Made by a program: the position numbers and the translations under genes. Shown piece by piece: positions 23,117-31,564 of a stretch of 64,000 nucleotides of DNA (positions within the stretch are counted from its first letter, which is position 1; every line of letters starts with the position of its first letter). The DNA comes from Burkholderiales bacterium (GTDB taxonomy: Bacteria > Pseudomonadota > Gammaproteobacteria > Burkholderiales > Burkholderiaceae_E). A model generated the notes under the pieces. It was not told where the DNA came from. It did not search any database and saw nothing but the letters and a program-made list of their open reading frames with translations. The DNA is taken from NCBI GenBank assembly GCA_003577305.1, contig QEVL01000010.1:1-64000 (forward strand). Direction: 5' to 3'.

Positions 23117-23536
23117 TCAGTGGCGCTCGGGCTCGCTGATGAAGCCGATCCGCGTGAGTCCGGCGCGTGCGGCGTCGGCGAGCGTCTCGGCCACGAAGCG
23201 GTAATTGGCTGACTGGTCGGCGCGCAGGTGAATCTCGGGCTGCGGCTCGCGCTGGCTTGCGGCGGCGAAGCGCTGCGCGGCTTCCTCCCGGCTGACCGGT
23301 TCGCCGTTCCAGAAGCGTTCTCCAGCCGCGCCGATCGCGAACTCGATGCGATCCGGCTCGGCATGGTTGACCTGTGAATCCGCCCTGGGCAGTTCCAGTC
23401 TGACCGCGTGGGTGAGCAGCGGCGCGGTGACGATGAAGATCACCAGCAGCACCAGCATCACGTCGATCAGCGGCACCATGTTGATGTCCGCCATCGGCGC
23501 GGTTCCGCTCTTGCGGTCGAACGAGGCGAAGGCCAT
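23117..23536 (-). CDS. exbD: Biopolymer transport protein ExbD
   Basis: ExbD (139 aa), part of the proton-driven ExbB-ExbD motor for TonB. A single membrane segment (VPLIDVMLVLLVIFIVTAPL) contains the essential aspartate D25, and the C-terminal ~90 residues form the periplasmic domain. It follows exbB by 13 bp and precedes the receptor. Confidence 0.95.
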   Translation of the reverse strand: MAFASFDRKSGTAPMADINMVPLIDVMLVLLVIFIVTAPLLTHAVRLELPRADSQVNHAEPDRIEFAIGAAGERFWNGEPVSREEAAQRFAAASQREPQPEIHLRADQSANYRFVAETLADAARAGLTRIGFISEPERH

Positions 23537-23549
23537 GACGATCGCTCCT

Positions 23550-24299
23550 TCAGGCGCCGGCCACTGCGTGCAGCGACGGCATCGAACCTTGTTGCGGACG
23601 TTCCGCCGACTGCAGCGCCTGCCCCATCGACAGGAAAGTGAGCAACTCGAACGCGAATGCGTCGAGCTTGCCGTTGAGCACGCGGTTGCCGCGCGAGAAC
23701 GCGTTGTAGGCGACGACCGCGGGTACCGCGACCGCCAGGCCGATCGCGGTCATGATCAGCGCCTCACCGACCGGGCCGGCGACCTTGTCGAGCGTGCCGG
23801 CCCCCGAGATGCCGATCGCGACCAGCGCGTGATAGACGCCCCAGACGGTGCCGAACAGCCCCACGAAAGGCGCGGTCGCGCCGATCGTCGCGAGCGTGGT
23901 CAGTCCGTTTTCGAGCCGGGTGTTCTCCTCGTCGAGCACTTTCTTGATCGTGCGCGTGACGAAGTCCTGCGCGCTGCCGGCTTCGGACAGGCGCGCTGCA
24001 CCGTATTTCGCGTGATGCGCCTGCGCGTGCATCGCATGCGCGGCCAGGTGCGAAAAGGGGTCGCGGGCACCGTGCGTCGCGATCTCGGCGTTCACCTCCT
24101 CGAGCGAGCGCGCGTTCCAGAACAGGCGCAGGAACTGTTCGCTTCGGCGTGCGCGCACCGCCTGCGACACGCCCTTGATCGCGATCAGCACCCAGGAGAT
24201 GACCGACATCGCGAGCAGCAGCACCAGCAGTGCCGTGCCCACGAAGTCGGTCTGCGCAAGGAAGTGGGAGATTCCCAGCGGGGTTTGGGGTTGCGGCAC
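23550..24299 (-). CDS. exbB: Biopolymer transport protein ExbB
   Basis: ExbB (249 aa), the pentameric scaffold of the TonB energising motor. It has three membrane segments: about residues 18-40 (FVGTALLVLLLAMSVISWVL), a middle one with LATIGATAPFVGLFGTVWGV, and a third in GEALIMTAIGLAVAVPAVVA. These last two carry the conserved MotA/TolQ/ExbB residues. It starts 1 bp after the tonB stop, so the three motor genes are tightly coupled. Confidence 0.95.
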   Translation of the reverse strand: MPQPQTPLGISHFLAQTDFVGTALLVLLLAMSVISWVLIAIKGVSQAVRARRSEQFLRLFWNARSLEEVNAEIATHGARDPFSHLAAHAMHAQAHHAKYGAARLSEAGSAQDFVTRTIKKVLDEENTRLENGLTTLATIGATAPFVGLFGTVWGVYHALVAIGISGAGTLDKVAGPVGEALIMTAIGLAVAVPAVVAYNAFSRGNRVLNGKLDAFAFELLTFLSMGQALQSAERPQQGSMPSLHAVAGA

Positions 24300-24300
24300 G

Positions 24301-25080
24301 TCAGCTCTCCAGTTCGAAAATCAGCGGCATCACGACCCAGAACGGCATCGCGACGCCGTTCTCGGTATAGGGCTTGAAGCGGGTGGCGCGCACCGTGGCA
24401 AGTGCCGCTTCGTCCAGGCGCGGGTAGCCCGAGGAGCGCAGGACGACGGTGTCACGCGGCGCGCCGCCCGCGTCGACCAGCACCCGGACGTCCACGCGTC
24501 CTTCCTCGAGCAGCCGGCGCGACGCCGGCGGATAGCGCAGCACCGGCAGCTTCAGGTATTGCACCGCGCGGATCGAGACGTCCTTCGGTGCGGGGGGGGG
24601 CGGTGCGACGGGCGCCGGCGGCGACGGGGCGGCCGCGATCGGCGGCTGCGCAGCCGGCTCGGGCGCCGCAGCGGGCGGGGCGGTCGCGGCGGGCGCGGCC
24701 GGCTCGGCCGGGGCGGGAGACGGCTCGGGAAGCTTCTCCGGCTTCGGTGGTTCGGGCGGCGCGACGAATGCCGGTGCGACCTGCTTCCTGGTCTTCCTGG
24801 CCGCGATCACCGGACGGCGCGGCGCAGGCTCGGGAGCGGCGGCCGGGGGCAGGGGCGGCGGGGGTGGCGCAAGTCTCGGCGGCTCGGGAGCCGGCGGGAC
24901 GATCAGCTGGGCAAAGATCGGGGCGTCTGTCGCGACGGCGGGGCGCAGCGGTGCCAGCTGGATCAGCGCGTAGATGGCCAGCGCGTGCAGCGCGAGCATC
25001 GCGAGCGCGATCGCGGTGCGCGCCGTACAGGGCAGCGGGACGATCGGGTCCGGCACGGACTTGCGCAGACAGGCTTGCAC
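24301..25080 (-). CDS. tonB: Energy transducer TonB
   Basis: TonB (259 aa) links the ExbBD motor to outer-membrane receptors. The membrane anchor is at about residues 15-38 (TAIALAMLALHALAIYALIQ). A very Pro/Ala-rich periplasmic spacer covers residues 60-160, and the C-terminal domain has the YP motif (LRYPPASRRLLEEGRV), then DEAALATVRATRFKPY. I see no ATG at the right place; the start is a GTG at 25080 with an AAGAGA ribosome-binding site about 10 nt upstream. It is the first gene of the iron operon, 27 bp downstream of a promoter with a Fur-like box. Confidence 0.92.
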   Translation of the reverse strand: MQACLRKSVPDPIVPLPCTARTAIALAMLALHALAIYALIQLAPLRPAVATDAPIFAQLIVPPAPEPPRLAPPPPPLPPAAAPEPAPRRPVIAARKTRKQVAPAFVAPPEPPKPEKLPEPSPAPAEPAAPAATAPPAAAPEPAAQPPIAAAPSPPAPVAPPPPAPKDVSIRAVQYLKLPVLRYPPASRRLLEEGRVDVRVLVDAGGAPRDTVVLRSSGYPRLDEAALATVRATRFKPYTENGVAMPFWVVMPLIFELES

Positions 25081-25106
25081 GTCGCAGTTCTCTTGCGGAT
25101 CAGGAC

Positions 25107-25139
25107 GCGAATGATAATGGTTCCGACTCGCAAATACAA
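25107..25139 (-). promoter_or_regulatory. tonB promoter with Fur-like box
   Basis: On the minus strand -35 TTGTAT (25139-25134) and -10 TATCAT (25116-25111) are 17 bp apart. A 19-bp Fur-like site at 25107-25125 (GCGAATGATAATGGTTCCG on the plus strand) matches the classical consensus at 12 of 19 positions and covers the -10, so iron-dependent repression of the tonB-exbBD-receptor operon is likely. Confidence 0.7.
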
Positions 25140-25283
25140 CTCGTTCTCGATCGTGGGTGCGGCCGCCGGACCCCGGATCCGGGATCGATCGCCATCCGAT
25201 CGCGGATTCGCGCCGCACGAGGCGTGCCGGCCTAGCACGCTCGTCCAATGGGCGAACGCGCCGCGCCTGCCTAGCATCGGCGC

Positions 25284-27959
25284 ATGCGATCGGTCGTCGC
25301 TCTTGCAGGCTCCGTGCCGCTGGCCGCGGCGATCGTGCTCGCGGCCCTGCTGGTGCACCGGCTTCCGGCACTGCCCGGCCAGGGGGTCGCGCAGGGCCTG
25401 CTGGCCGCGGGGCTGGGTGCGTTCGTCGCCGCGTCCCGGCGTGAAGCGCGACACGGCTGGCAGTGGCTGGCGGTCGCCGTCGCCGCGGCCGGCTGGACCC
25501 TGCTGGTCGCCGGGCGCGCGCTCGACGAACGGCTGCTGCCGGAGCAGGAGGGGCGCGATTACGTGGTCGTGGGGCGCGTCGCGTCGATGCCGATCGAGGC
25601 CGAACGCGGCACCCGGTTCACTTTCGACATCGAGCGCTGCATCCAGGCGCCGGCCCCGTGTCCGCAGCGCCGTCGCGTCCGGCTGAGCTGGCTGGCCTTC
25701 GGCTCGGCGGGCGATGGCGGCGTCACGGGCGGTACGGCGCCACAGGCGCATGGTTCCGGAGCGCAAGCGGGTCCGGCGCCCGGCGAACGCTGGCAACTGA
25801 ACCTGCGGCTCAAGCGGCCGCACGCGCTCCACAACCCCGGAACCTTCGACGCCGAACTGCGCGCGCTCGAAGAGGGCATCGCGGCCAACGGCTACGTGCG
25901 TTCGTCGCGGCGCCAGGCGCTGCCGAACCGGCGGCTCGACGCAGGCCTCGCCGTGGCCGCCGTCTTCGAAACCGCGCGAACGCGCCTGCGCGCCGCGATG
26001 CGCGAGGCGCTCTCCGGCACCCGTGACGATGCCGCCGGCGTGCTGGTCGCGCTGGTGGTGGGCGACCAGGCGGCGATTTCCGGTCGCTGGTGGGAGATTT
26101 TCAACAAGACCGGCATCGGCCACCTGATGAGCATCTCGGGCCTGCACATCACGATGCTCGCAGGGCTGTCGGTGCTGCTCTCGCGGCGCGCACTGCGCAC
26201 CCGTCTGGCCGCGCGCAGCGGGGTGCTGTTGCGCTGGCCGGCGCATCGCATCGCCTGGCTTGCGGGCGTGGCGACCGCCTTCCTCTATTCGGGCCTGGCA
26301 GGGTGGGGCATCCCGGCGCAGCGCACCTGCTGGATGCTGATGGTGGCCGGCCTGTCGCTGGCGGCCGGACGTTCGCGCTCGATGCTGCACGTACTCGCGC
26401 TGGCCGCCGGGGTGGTCACGGTGCTCGATCCTTGGGCACCGCTGGCGCCCGGCTTCTGGCTCTCGTTTGCCGCGGTCGCCGCGATCACGCTGCACGGATC
26501 GGCGCGCACCGCGCGTGCGGTGCGCCCAGCCGGCCTGCGGCCGCGTACGCGAATCCTGCTGGTCGAGGCGGTGCGCACGCAATGGGCCGCGACGCTCGCG
26601 CTGGTGCCGCTCGGCGCACTGTTCTTTTCTTCGGTGTCGCTGGTCGGGCCGATCGCCAATGCATTCGCGATTCCGCTGGTTTCGGCGCTGATCACGCCGC
26701 TGGCGATGCTCGCCGCCGCCTGCCTGCCGTGGGCGCCGGCCCTCGGTTCGGCGCTGCTCGCGCTCGCGGCACTCGCCACCGGCATGATGCTCGATCTGCT
26801 CGAGCCGCTCGCGGCCTCGCCGCTGTCGACGATCGTGCTGGCCCGCCCCGACGAACCGGCGATGCTGCTCGCGGCCGCCGCAGTGGCGCTGCTGTTGTGG
26901 CCGGCTGCGGTGCCGGCGCGCCCCGCAGCCATCGCGGGCCTGCTGCCGCTGCTGGCGCCCGGGGGCGAGCTGCCGCCCGGCGGTTCGTTGCGGATCACCG
27001 CGCTCGACGTCGGCCAGGGAATGGCGGTGCTGGTCGAGACGCCGCAGCGGCGCCTGCTCTACGACGCCGGGCCTCTCTACGGCGGCGATTCGGAAGCCGG
27101 CGCGCGCGTGATCGTGCCGTGGCTGAGGGCGCGCGGCATCGACCGGCTCGACGCCCTGGTGGTTTCGCACCTCGACTCGGATCACTCGGGCGGCCTGCCG
27201 ACGCTGCTGCGCAGCCTGCGCATCGACTGGCTCGCCGGCTCGCTGCCGGCGGAGCATCCGGCGCGCGAGGCGGGGCGCCCGTTTCACGACTGCAGGCGCG
27301 GACACGCGTGGCGCTGGGGCGAGGTTGCGTTCGAGATGCTGCACCCGGGGCCGGACGCCACGCGCGGCGCGAAGTCGCCGACCAACGCATCGAGCTGCGT
27401 GCTGCGCATCGTCGCGCCTGCGGCGCGCGTGCTGCTCACCGGCGACATCGAGGCCGCGCAGGAGCGGGCGCTGGTCGCCGCCTACGGATCGGCCGGCCTG
27501 CGCTCGGAGCTCATGCTCGCTCCACACCACGGCAGCGCAACCTCGTCGAGCCCCGAGCTGCTCGCGGCGGTGGCGCCCGCACACGCGATCGCGCAGCTCG
27601 GCTATCGCAATCGCTTCGGACATCCGGCGGCGCGCGTGCAGGCGCGCTATCGCGAGGCCGGCATCGCCGTGCTGCGCAGCGACCGCGACGGCGCGATCAC
27701 GCTCACCTATGCACCGGGACAGGCACCGCTCGTGCAGCGCGCGCGCGTCGACGATCGCCGCTACTGGCGGGTGCGGCTCGCCGACGACCTGAACGAGGCC
27801 GGGGTCGAAAACCGGGATGCCGATGCGGCCGGCGAACCTGGCGCCAGGCCGGCCCCGAAACCCGCCGGCAAACCGGCTACTGCGCCGTCCAGCCCCCGTC
27901 GATCGCCCAGGCCACGCCGCGCACCTGGTCGGCCGCCGGCGAGCACAGGAACACCGTGA
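25284..27959 (+). CDS. comEC: DNA uptake channel ComEC/Rec2
   Basis: ComEC (891 aa), the inner-membrane channel that imports single-stranded DNA during natural transformation. An N-terminal membrane/OB region is followed by the competence domain (TGIGHLMSISGLHITMLAGL) and multiple hydrophobic segments. A C-terminal metallo-beta-lactamase-like domain has ITALDVGQGMAVLVETPQ, VVSHLDSDHSGG and LLTGDIEAAQE. It carries its usual N-terminal DUF4131 region. The C-terminal ~50 residues are low-complexity (ARPAPKPAGKPATAP) and the last 83 bp overlap the end of the opposite-strand dehydrogenase gene. It is divergent from tonB. Confidence 0.94.
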   Translation: MRSVVALAGSVPLAAAIVLAALLVHRLPALPGQGVAQGLLAAGLGAFVAASRREARHGWQWLAVAVAAAGWTLLVAGRALDERLLPEQEGRDYVVVGRVASMPIEAERGTRFTFDIERCIQAPAPCPQRRRVRLSWLAFGSAGDGGVTGGTAPQAHGSGAQAGPAPGERWQLNLRLKRPHALHNPGTFDAELRALEEGIAANGYVRSSRRQALPNRRLDAGLAVAAVFETARTRLRAAMREALSGTRDDAAGVLVALVVGDQAAISGRWWEIFNKTGIGHLMSISGLHITMLAGLSVLLSRRALRTRLAARSGVLLRWPAHRIAWLAGVATAFLYSGLAGWGIPAQRTCWMLMVAGLSLAAGRSRSMLHVLALAAGVVTVLDPWAPLAPGFWLSFAAVAAITLHGSARTARAVRPAGLRPRTRILLVEAVRTQWAATLALVPLGALFFSSVSLVGPIANAFAIPLVSALITPLAMLAAACLPWAPALGSALLALAALATGMMLDLLEPLAASPLSTIVLARPDEPAMLLAAAAVALLLWPAAVPARPAAIAGLLPLLAPGGELPPGGSLRITALDVGQGMAVLVETPQRRLLYDAGPLYGGDSEAGARVIVPWLRARGIDRLDALVVSHLDSDHSGGLPTLLRSLRIDWLAGSLPAEHPAREAGRPFHDCRRGHAWRWGEVAFEMLHPGPDATRGAKSPTNASSCVLRIVAPAARVLLTGDIEAAQERALVAAYGSAGLRSELMLAPHHGSATSSSPELLAAVAPAHAIAQLGYRNRFGHPAARVQARYREAGIAVLRSDRDGAITLTYAPGQAPLVQRARVDDRRYWRVRLADDLNEAGVENRDADAAGEPGARPAPKPAGKPATAPSSPRRSPRPRRAPGRPPASTGTP

Positions 27960-28659
27960 GCTCGCCCAGTTGCGCGGGCGTGACGAACTCCTGCGAAGGC
28001 TGCTTCTCCGAGACCAGCGCGAGCTTCGCCTGTTCGACTGTCTGTCCGGACTGGGCCGCGCGCGCGTCGATCTGCTTCTGCACCAGCGGGGTGAGCACCC
28101 AGCCCGGGCAGATCGCGTTGCAGGTGATCCCGGTGCGCGCATTCTCGAGCGCGACCACCTTGGTGAGTCCGACGATGCCGTGCTTGGCCGCCACGTAGGC
28201 CGCTTTTTCGACCGACGCGACCAGCCCGTGGGCCGAGGCGATGTTGACGATGCGGCCCCAGTTGCGCTGCTGCATCGCGGGCAGCGCGCAGCGCGTCGCG
28301 TGGAACGCCGCCGACAGGTTGATCGCGATCACGGCGTCCCAGCGTTCGGGCGGGAACTGCTCGACCCGGGCGACGTGCTGGATGCCGGCGTTGTTCACCA
28401 GGATGTCGACGGTGGCGCCGCGCGCCGCGATGCGCGCGAACATCGCGTCGATCTCGGCGGGCCTGGAGAGATCCGCGCCTTCGTAGCTCGCCTCGATGCC
28501 GAACTCCGACGCCAGCCCGGCGCGCAGCCGCTCGATCTGCGCCGCGTCGCCGAAGCCGTTGAGCACCAGGTCGGCGCCCTGGCGCGCCAGCGCCCGGGCG
28601 ATGCCGAGTCCGATGCCGCTGGTCGAACCGGTGACGAGCGCGAGCCTGCCTTTCAGCAT
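27877..28659 (-). CDS. bdhA: 3-hydroxybutyrate dehydrogenase (SDR)
   Basis: A 260-residue short-chain dehydrogenase that oxidises 3-hydroxybutyrate to acetoacetate with NAD+, part of polyhydroxybutyrate turnover. The nucleotide motif is TGSTSGIG from residue 10, then NNAGIQHVARVEQFP, the catalytic YVAAK, and the family-specific ICPGWVLTPLVQKQID. These last segments are characteristic of D-3-hydroxybutyrate dehydrogenases. The start is the ATG at 28659 (MLKGRLALVTG) behind a strong AGGGAGGA ribosome-binding site. It is divergent from the alpha/beta hydrolase over 71 bp. Confidence 0.93.
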   Translation of the reverse strand: MLKGRLALVTGSTSGIGLGIARALARQGADLVLNGFGDAAQIERLRAGLASEFGIEASYEGADLSRPAEIDAMFARIAARGATVDILVNNAGIQHVARVEQFPPERWDAVIAINLSAAFHATRCALPAMQQRNWGRIVNIASAHGLVASVEKAAYVAAKHGIVGLTKVVALENARTGITCNAICPGWVLTPLVQKQIDARAAQSGQTVEQAKLALVSEKQPSQEFVTPAQLGELTVFLCSPAADQVRGVAWAIDGGWTAQ

Positions 28660-28672
28660 GATTCCTCCCTGT

Positions 28673-28691
28673 ACAATTGGCTCCGATTGTA
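28673..28691. promoter_or_regulatory. Dyad and -10 in the bdhA/hydrolase divergent promoter
   Basis: ACAATTGG and CCGATTGT form an almost perfect inverted repeat (7 of 8 bp) around CT. The right arm overlaps a minus-strand -10 element TACAAT (28691-28686) for bdhA. The position fits an operator for a repressor of bdhA, the divergent hydrolase, or both; the factor is unknown. Confidence 0.45.
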
Positions 28692-28730
28692 GCGACTCGG
28701 CACACACTCCAGGATCAGTGGTCTCCGAAG

Positions 28731-29603
28731 ATGCTCGAACCCAGATTGCGCCACGTCACCTGCGCCAGCCCGAAGGGCCTTCACCGGCTCGCCTACTGGG
28801 AATGGCTGCCCCCGGCGATGGCGCCCGGCGCTGCGCCCACCGTGGTCTGCGCGCACGGCCTGACCCGCAACGGACGCGACTTCGATGCGCTGGCTGCGCG
28901 GCTGTCGCGGCGCTGGCGGGTGGTGTGTCCCGACATGATCGGGCGCGGCCGCTCCGATCGGGTCGCCGATCCGCAGCTGTACGCGCTGCCGCAGTACATC
29001 GCCGATTGCGTCACGCTCGTGGCGCGGCTCGACGTCGAGCGGGTGGCCTGGGTGGGCACCTCGATGGGCGGACTGATCGGCATGCTGCTCGCGGCCCTGC
29101 CCGGCACGCCGATCGGCCGCCTGGTGCTCAACGACATCGGGCCCGAGATCGACGCGGCCGGGCGCGCGCGCATCGGCGGCTACGTCGGCCAGGATCCGCA
29201 GTTCGCGACCGAGGCGGAAGGCGTCGCTGCGCTGCGTGAGCTGATGCGCGACTTCGGCCCGCACACCGACGACCAGTTCCGCCTGCTCACCCGAAATTTC
29301 CTGGTGCCGCGCGACGCCGGTTTCACTTTTGCCTACGACCCGGCGATCGCGCTGGCGTTTCGCGAACAGCAGGCCGCACCGGCGCCCGATCTCTGGCCGG
29401 TCTACGACGCGATCCGCTGCCCGACGCTGGTCACGCGCGGCGCGCAGTCCGACATCCTCTCGGCGACGACCGCGGCGGCGATGACGCAGCGCGGGCCGAG
29501 GGCGCAATGCGTCGTCTTCGACGGCGTCGGCCACGCGCCGACCTTCATCGCTGCCGACCAGGTCGACGCGGTCGAACGCTTCCTGTCGGCGCAATTGCAA
29601 TGA
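28731..29603 (+). CDS. Alpha/beta hydrolase
   Basis: A 290-residue alpha/beta-hydrolase-fold enzyme. The nucleophile elbow is GTSMGG with S111; the oxyanion region is CAHGLTRNGRDFD; the likely acid and base are Asp in GAQSDILS and His in GVGHAPTF near the C-terminus. It resembles enol-lactonase/esterase-type hydrolases, but the substrate is not predictable. The start at 28731 (MLEPRLRHVTCASPKGLHR) was chosen over an in-frame ATG 54 nt upstream that would overlap the bdhA promoter. It overlaps the RidA-family gene by 4 nt. Confidence 0.85.
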   Translation: MLEPRLRHVTCASPKGLHRLAYWEWLPPAMAPGAAPTVVCAHGLTRNGRDFDALAARLSRRWRVVCPDMIGRGRSDRVADPQLYALPQYIADCVTLVARLDVERVAWVGTSMGGLIGMLLAALPGTPIGRLVLNDIGPEIDAAGRARIGGYVGQDPQFATEAEGVAALRELMRDFGPHTDDQFRLLTRNFLVPRDAGFTFAYDPAIALAFREQQAAPAPDLWPVYDAIRCPTLVTRGAQSDILSATTAAAMTQRGPRAQCVVFDGVGHAPTFIAADQVDAVERFLSAQLQ

Positions 29604-29950
29604 CGATCCGGCGGCTGCACGTGGGCTCGCGCATGTCCGAGGCGGTGATCCACAACGGCGTGGTCTACCTGGCCGGGCAGGTGGCCGAAGATCCCGCCCT
29701 GGACGTGGGCGGGCAGACCCGCCAGGTGCTCGAGGCGATCGACCGCCTGCTCGCCGAGGCCGGCAGCGACCGCACCCGCATCCTGCAGGCACAGGTGTTC
29801 CTGGCCGACATCGGCGATTTCGCCGCGATGAACGCGGTCTGGGACGCGTGGGTACCGGCCGGGCACACGCCGGCACGCGCCACGGTCGAGGCGCGGCTCG
29901 CCGCGCCCCGGTACCGGGTCGAGATCAAGGTCGTCGCCGCGCAGGCCTGA
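29600..29950 (+). CDS. RidA family protein
   Basis: A 116-residue YjgF/YER057c/UK114 (RidA) family protein. RidA itself hydrolyses reactive enamines/imines from PLP enzymes. The family pattern is visible: VVYLAGQVAEDP, QTRQVLEAIDRLLAEAGS, ILQAQVFLADIGDFAAMN and the C-terminal PARATVEARLAAPRYRVEI. In the last motif the arginine that binds the substrate carboxylate in true RidA is present (PARATVEA). It is translationally coupled (ATGA) to the alpha/beta hydrolase, suggesting a shared catabolic step. Confidence 0.9.
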   Translation: MTIRRLHVGSRMSEAVIHNGVVYLAGQVAEDPALDVGGQTRQVLEAIDRLLAEAGSDRTRILQAQVFLADIGDFAAMNAVWDAWVPAGHTPARATVEARLAAPRYRVEIKVVAAQA

Positions 29951-29975
29951 CCAACACCCTCGCGGCGGCGGTGCG

Positions 29976-31025
29976 TCAGCGCCAGCCGGTGCGATCGATG
30001 ATCTTCGAGGCGGCGATCTGCGCGCGCCCGATCGAGGCGAGCGGCAGCGAGTCGGCCTTGAACGCTCCGAGCGACTCGAGTTCGCGGTTGTTCAGCTTCA
30101 CCGAACTCACCACCGGCCACTCGTTGTTGCCGCCGGCCAGATAGGCCTGTGCCGCATCGCCGGCCAGGTATTCGATGAAGCGCACCGCGTTCTCGCGATG
30201 CGGGGCATGGCGGGCCAGCGCCGCGCCCGAGACGTTGACGTGGGTGCCGAAGCTCTTCTGGTTCGGCCAGACCATGCCGACGCGCTCGGCGACTTCACGG
30301 TCGGCCGGCTTGTTCGAGCGCATCAGCCGCACCAGATAGTAGGTGTTGGTCAGCGCCACGCCGCATTCGCCGGTGGCCACCGCGCGGATCTGGTCGGTGT
30401 CGCCGCCGCGCGGCGAGCGCGCGAAATTGGCCACGACGCCGCTCGCCCACTGTTCGGCCTTCGCCTCGCCCAGGTGCTCGGACATCGCACCGATCAGCGA
30501 CAGCATGTACGGGTGTGCGCCGGAGCGGGTGCAGACCTTGCCCTTCAGTTCGGGGCGCGCAAGATCCTCGTAGTTCTGCACCAGCGCCGGATCGATCTTC
30601 GCCTTGTTGTAGACGATCACGCGCGCGCGCGTCGAGATGCCGAACCACTCGCTGCCCTTGCCGTCGTCCTTGCCGCGCAGCGTCGGCGGGATCCGCGCCT
30701 CGAGCAGCGCCGACTTCAGAGGCTGGAACAGGCCCTCGACCTGCGCCTTCCACAGCCGCGCCGCGTCCACCAGCAGGATCACGTCGGCAGGGCTGTTCGC
30801 GCCCTCGTTGCGCAGGCGCTCCAGGATCGCCTCGTCTCCGGCCTCGATGCGGTTGATCCTGATGCCGGTCTGCCTCGTGAATTCGGCGTACAGATTCTCG
30901 TCGGTCTGATAGTGGCGCGCCGAGTAGAGGTTGAGCACCTTGTCCTGCGCCTGTACGGCCGGGACGGCGACTGTGGTGCCGAGCGCCAGGGCGGCGGCGA
31001 TCGCGGAGAGCTTGGATCGGAGCAT
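29976..31025 (-). CDS. Iron(III) ABC transporter substrate-binding protein
   Basis: A 349-residue periplasmic binding protein of the FbpA/FutA/AfuA type. A signal peptide covers residues 1-28 (MLRSKLSAIAAALALGTTVA then AVQAQD). The mature part opens KVLNLYSARHYQTDENLY and includes RARVIVYNKAKIDP and the tyrosine pair in GVALTNTYYLVRLM, the usual Fe3+ ligands. The start is the ATG at 31025. No permease or ATPase gene is adjacent, so it is an orphan binding protein whose membrane partners must be elsewhere. The promoter region carries a Fur-like box. Confidence 0.9.
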   Translation of the reverse strand: MLRSKLSAIAAALALGTTVAVPAVQAQDKVLNLYSARHYQTDENLYAEFTRQTGIRINRIEAGDEAILERLRNEGANSPADVILLVDAARLWKAQVEGLFQPLKSALLEARIPPTLRGKDDGKGSEWFGISTRARVIVYNKAKIDPALVQNYEDLARPELKGKVCTRSGAHPYMLSLIGAMSEHLGEAKAEQWASGVVANFARSPRGGDTDQIRAVATGECGVALTNTYYLVRLMRSNKPADREVAERVGMVWPNQKSFGTHVNVSGAALARHAPHRENAVRFIEYLAGDAAQAYLAGGNNEWPVVSSVKLNNRELESLGAFKADSLPLASIGRAQIAASKIIDRTGWR

Positions 31026-31136
31026 TGCGGGGATCTTTCGGTATGGTGGATCGGGGAGGAGCGGGAAGAGAGGGAAAAGAGCGGCAGGCGCCGCTGGGAA
31101 CCAATCTAAACGAGAAACACTCGCAATAGGCATGAC

Positions 31137-31166
31137 ATTTAAGTGGGAATGGATATCATTTGTCAA
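31137..31166 (-). promoter_or_regulatory. Promoter with Fur-like box for iron-binding protein
   Basis: On the minus strand a consensus -35 TTGACA (31166-31161) is 18 bp from -10 TTAAAT (31142-31137). A 19-bp Fur-like site at 31145-31163 (minus strand ACAAATGATATCCATTCCC) matches the consensus at 12 of 19 positions and fills the spacer and part of the -35. Confidence 0.65.
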
Positions 31167-31240
31167 GCAGCGCCTGCGGCTACGATACGTCACGACGGCC
31201 ACGACGCCCGGCAGGGCGCACCGACGCACGGGACACGAAG

Positions 31241-31564
31241 ATGAAGGCTCTGGTGGTAGGCGCCGACAGGCTCGGCAACATTCCGCAGGTGCTCACCGAA
31301 TACGGCATCTCGATCATGCGTCATGTCTCGGGACGCGACCCGTCGGCGCAGCGCGCCGACCGCTCGGTGCCGGCCGGCGCCGAACTGCTGATCCTGTTCA
31401 CCGACTTCCTGGGCCACAACGTCATGCGCGGCTACCGCGACGCGGCACGCCGCCAGGGGCTGCCGGTGCTCGCGTGCCGCCGCTCCACCTGCAGCCTGCG
31501 CGGCGCGATCGAGTCCTGCTCGTGCTGCCCGCATCGGCGCGACTGTTCCCGCCAGGAGCAATAG
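31241..31564 (+). CDS. DUF2325 protein, cysteine-rich
   Basis: A 107-residue protein of the DUF2325 type (MKALVVGADRLGNIPQVL...). The first ~75 residues look like a small Rossmann-type fold. The last 32 contain six cysteines (ACRRSTCS then ESCSCCPHRRDC), a plausible metal or Fe-S/zinc site. It is divergent from the iron-binding protein across 215 bp with the Fur-like box, so joint iron control is possible. The ATG at 31241 follows a weak GGACACGAAG leader. Function unknown. Confidence 0.8.
   Translation: MKALVVGADRLGNIPQVLTEYGISIMRHVSGRDPSAQRADRSVPAGAELLILFTDFLGHNVMRGYRDAARRQGLPVLACRRSTCSLRGAIESCSCCPHRRDCSRQEQ

Noticed and set aside
24301-25080. The repeated Pro/Ala codons as a tandem DNA repeat
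   Set aside because: They are the expected proline-rich spacer of TonB, not a regular nucleotide repeat.
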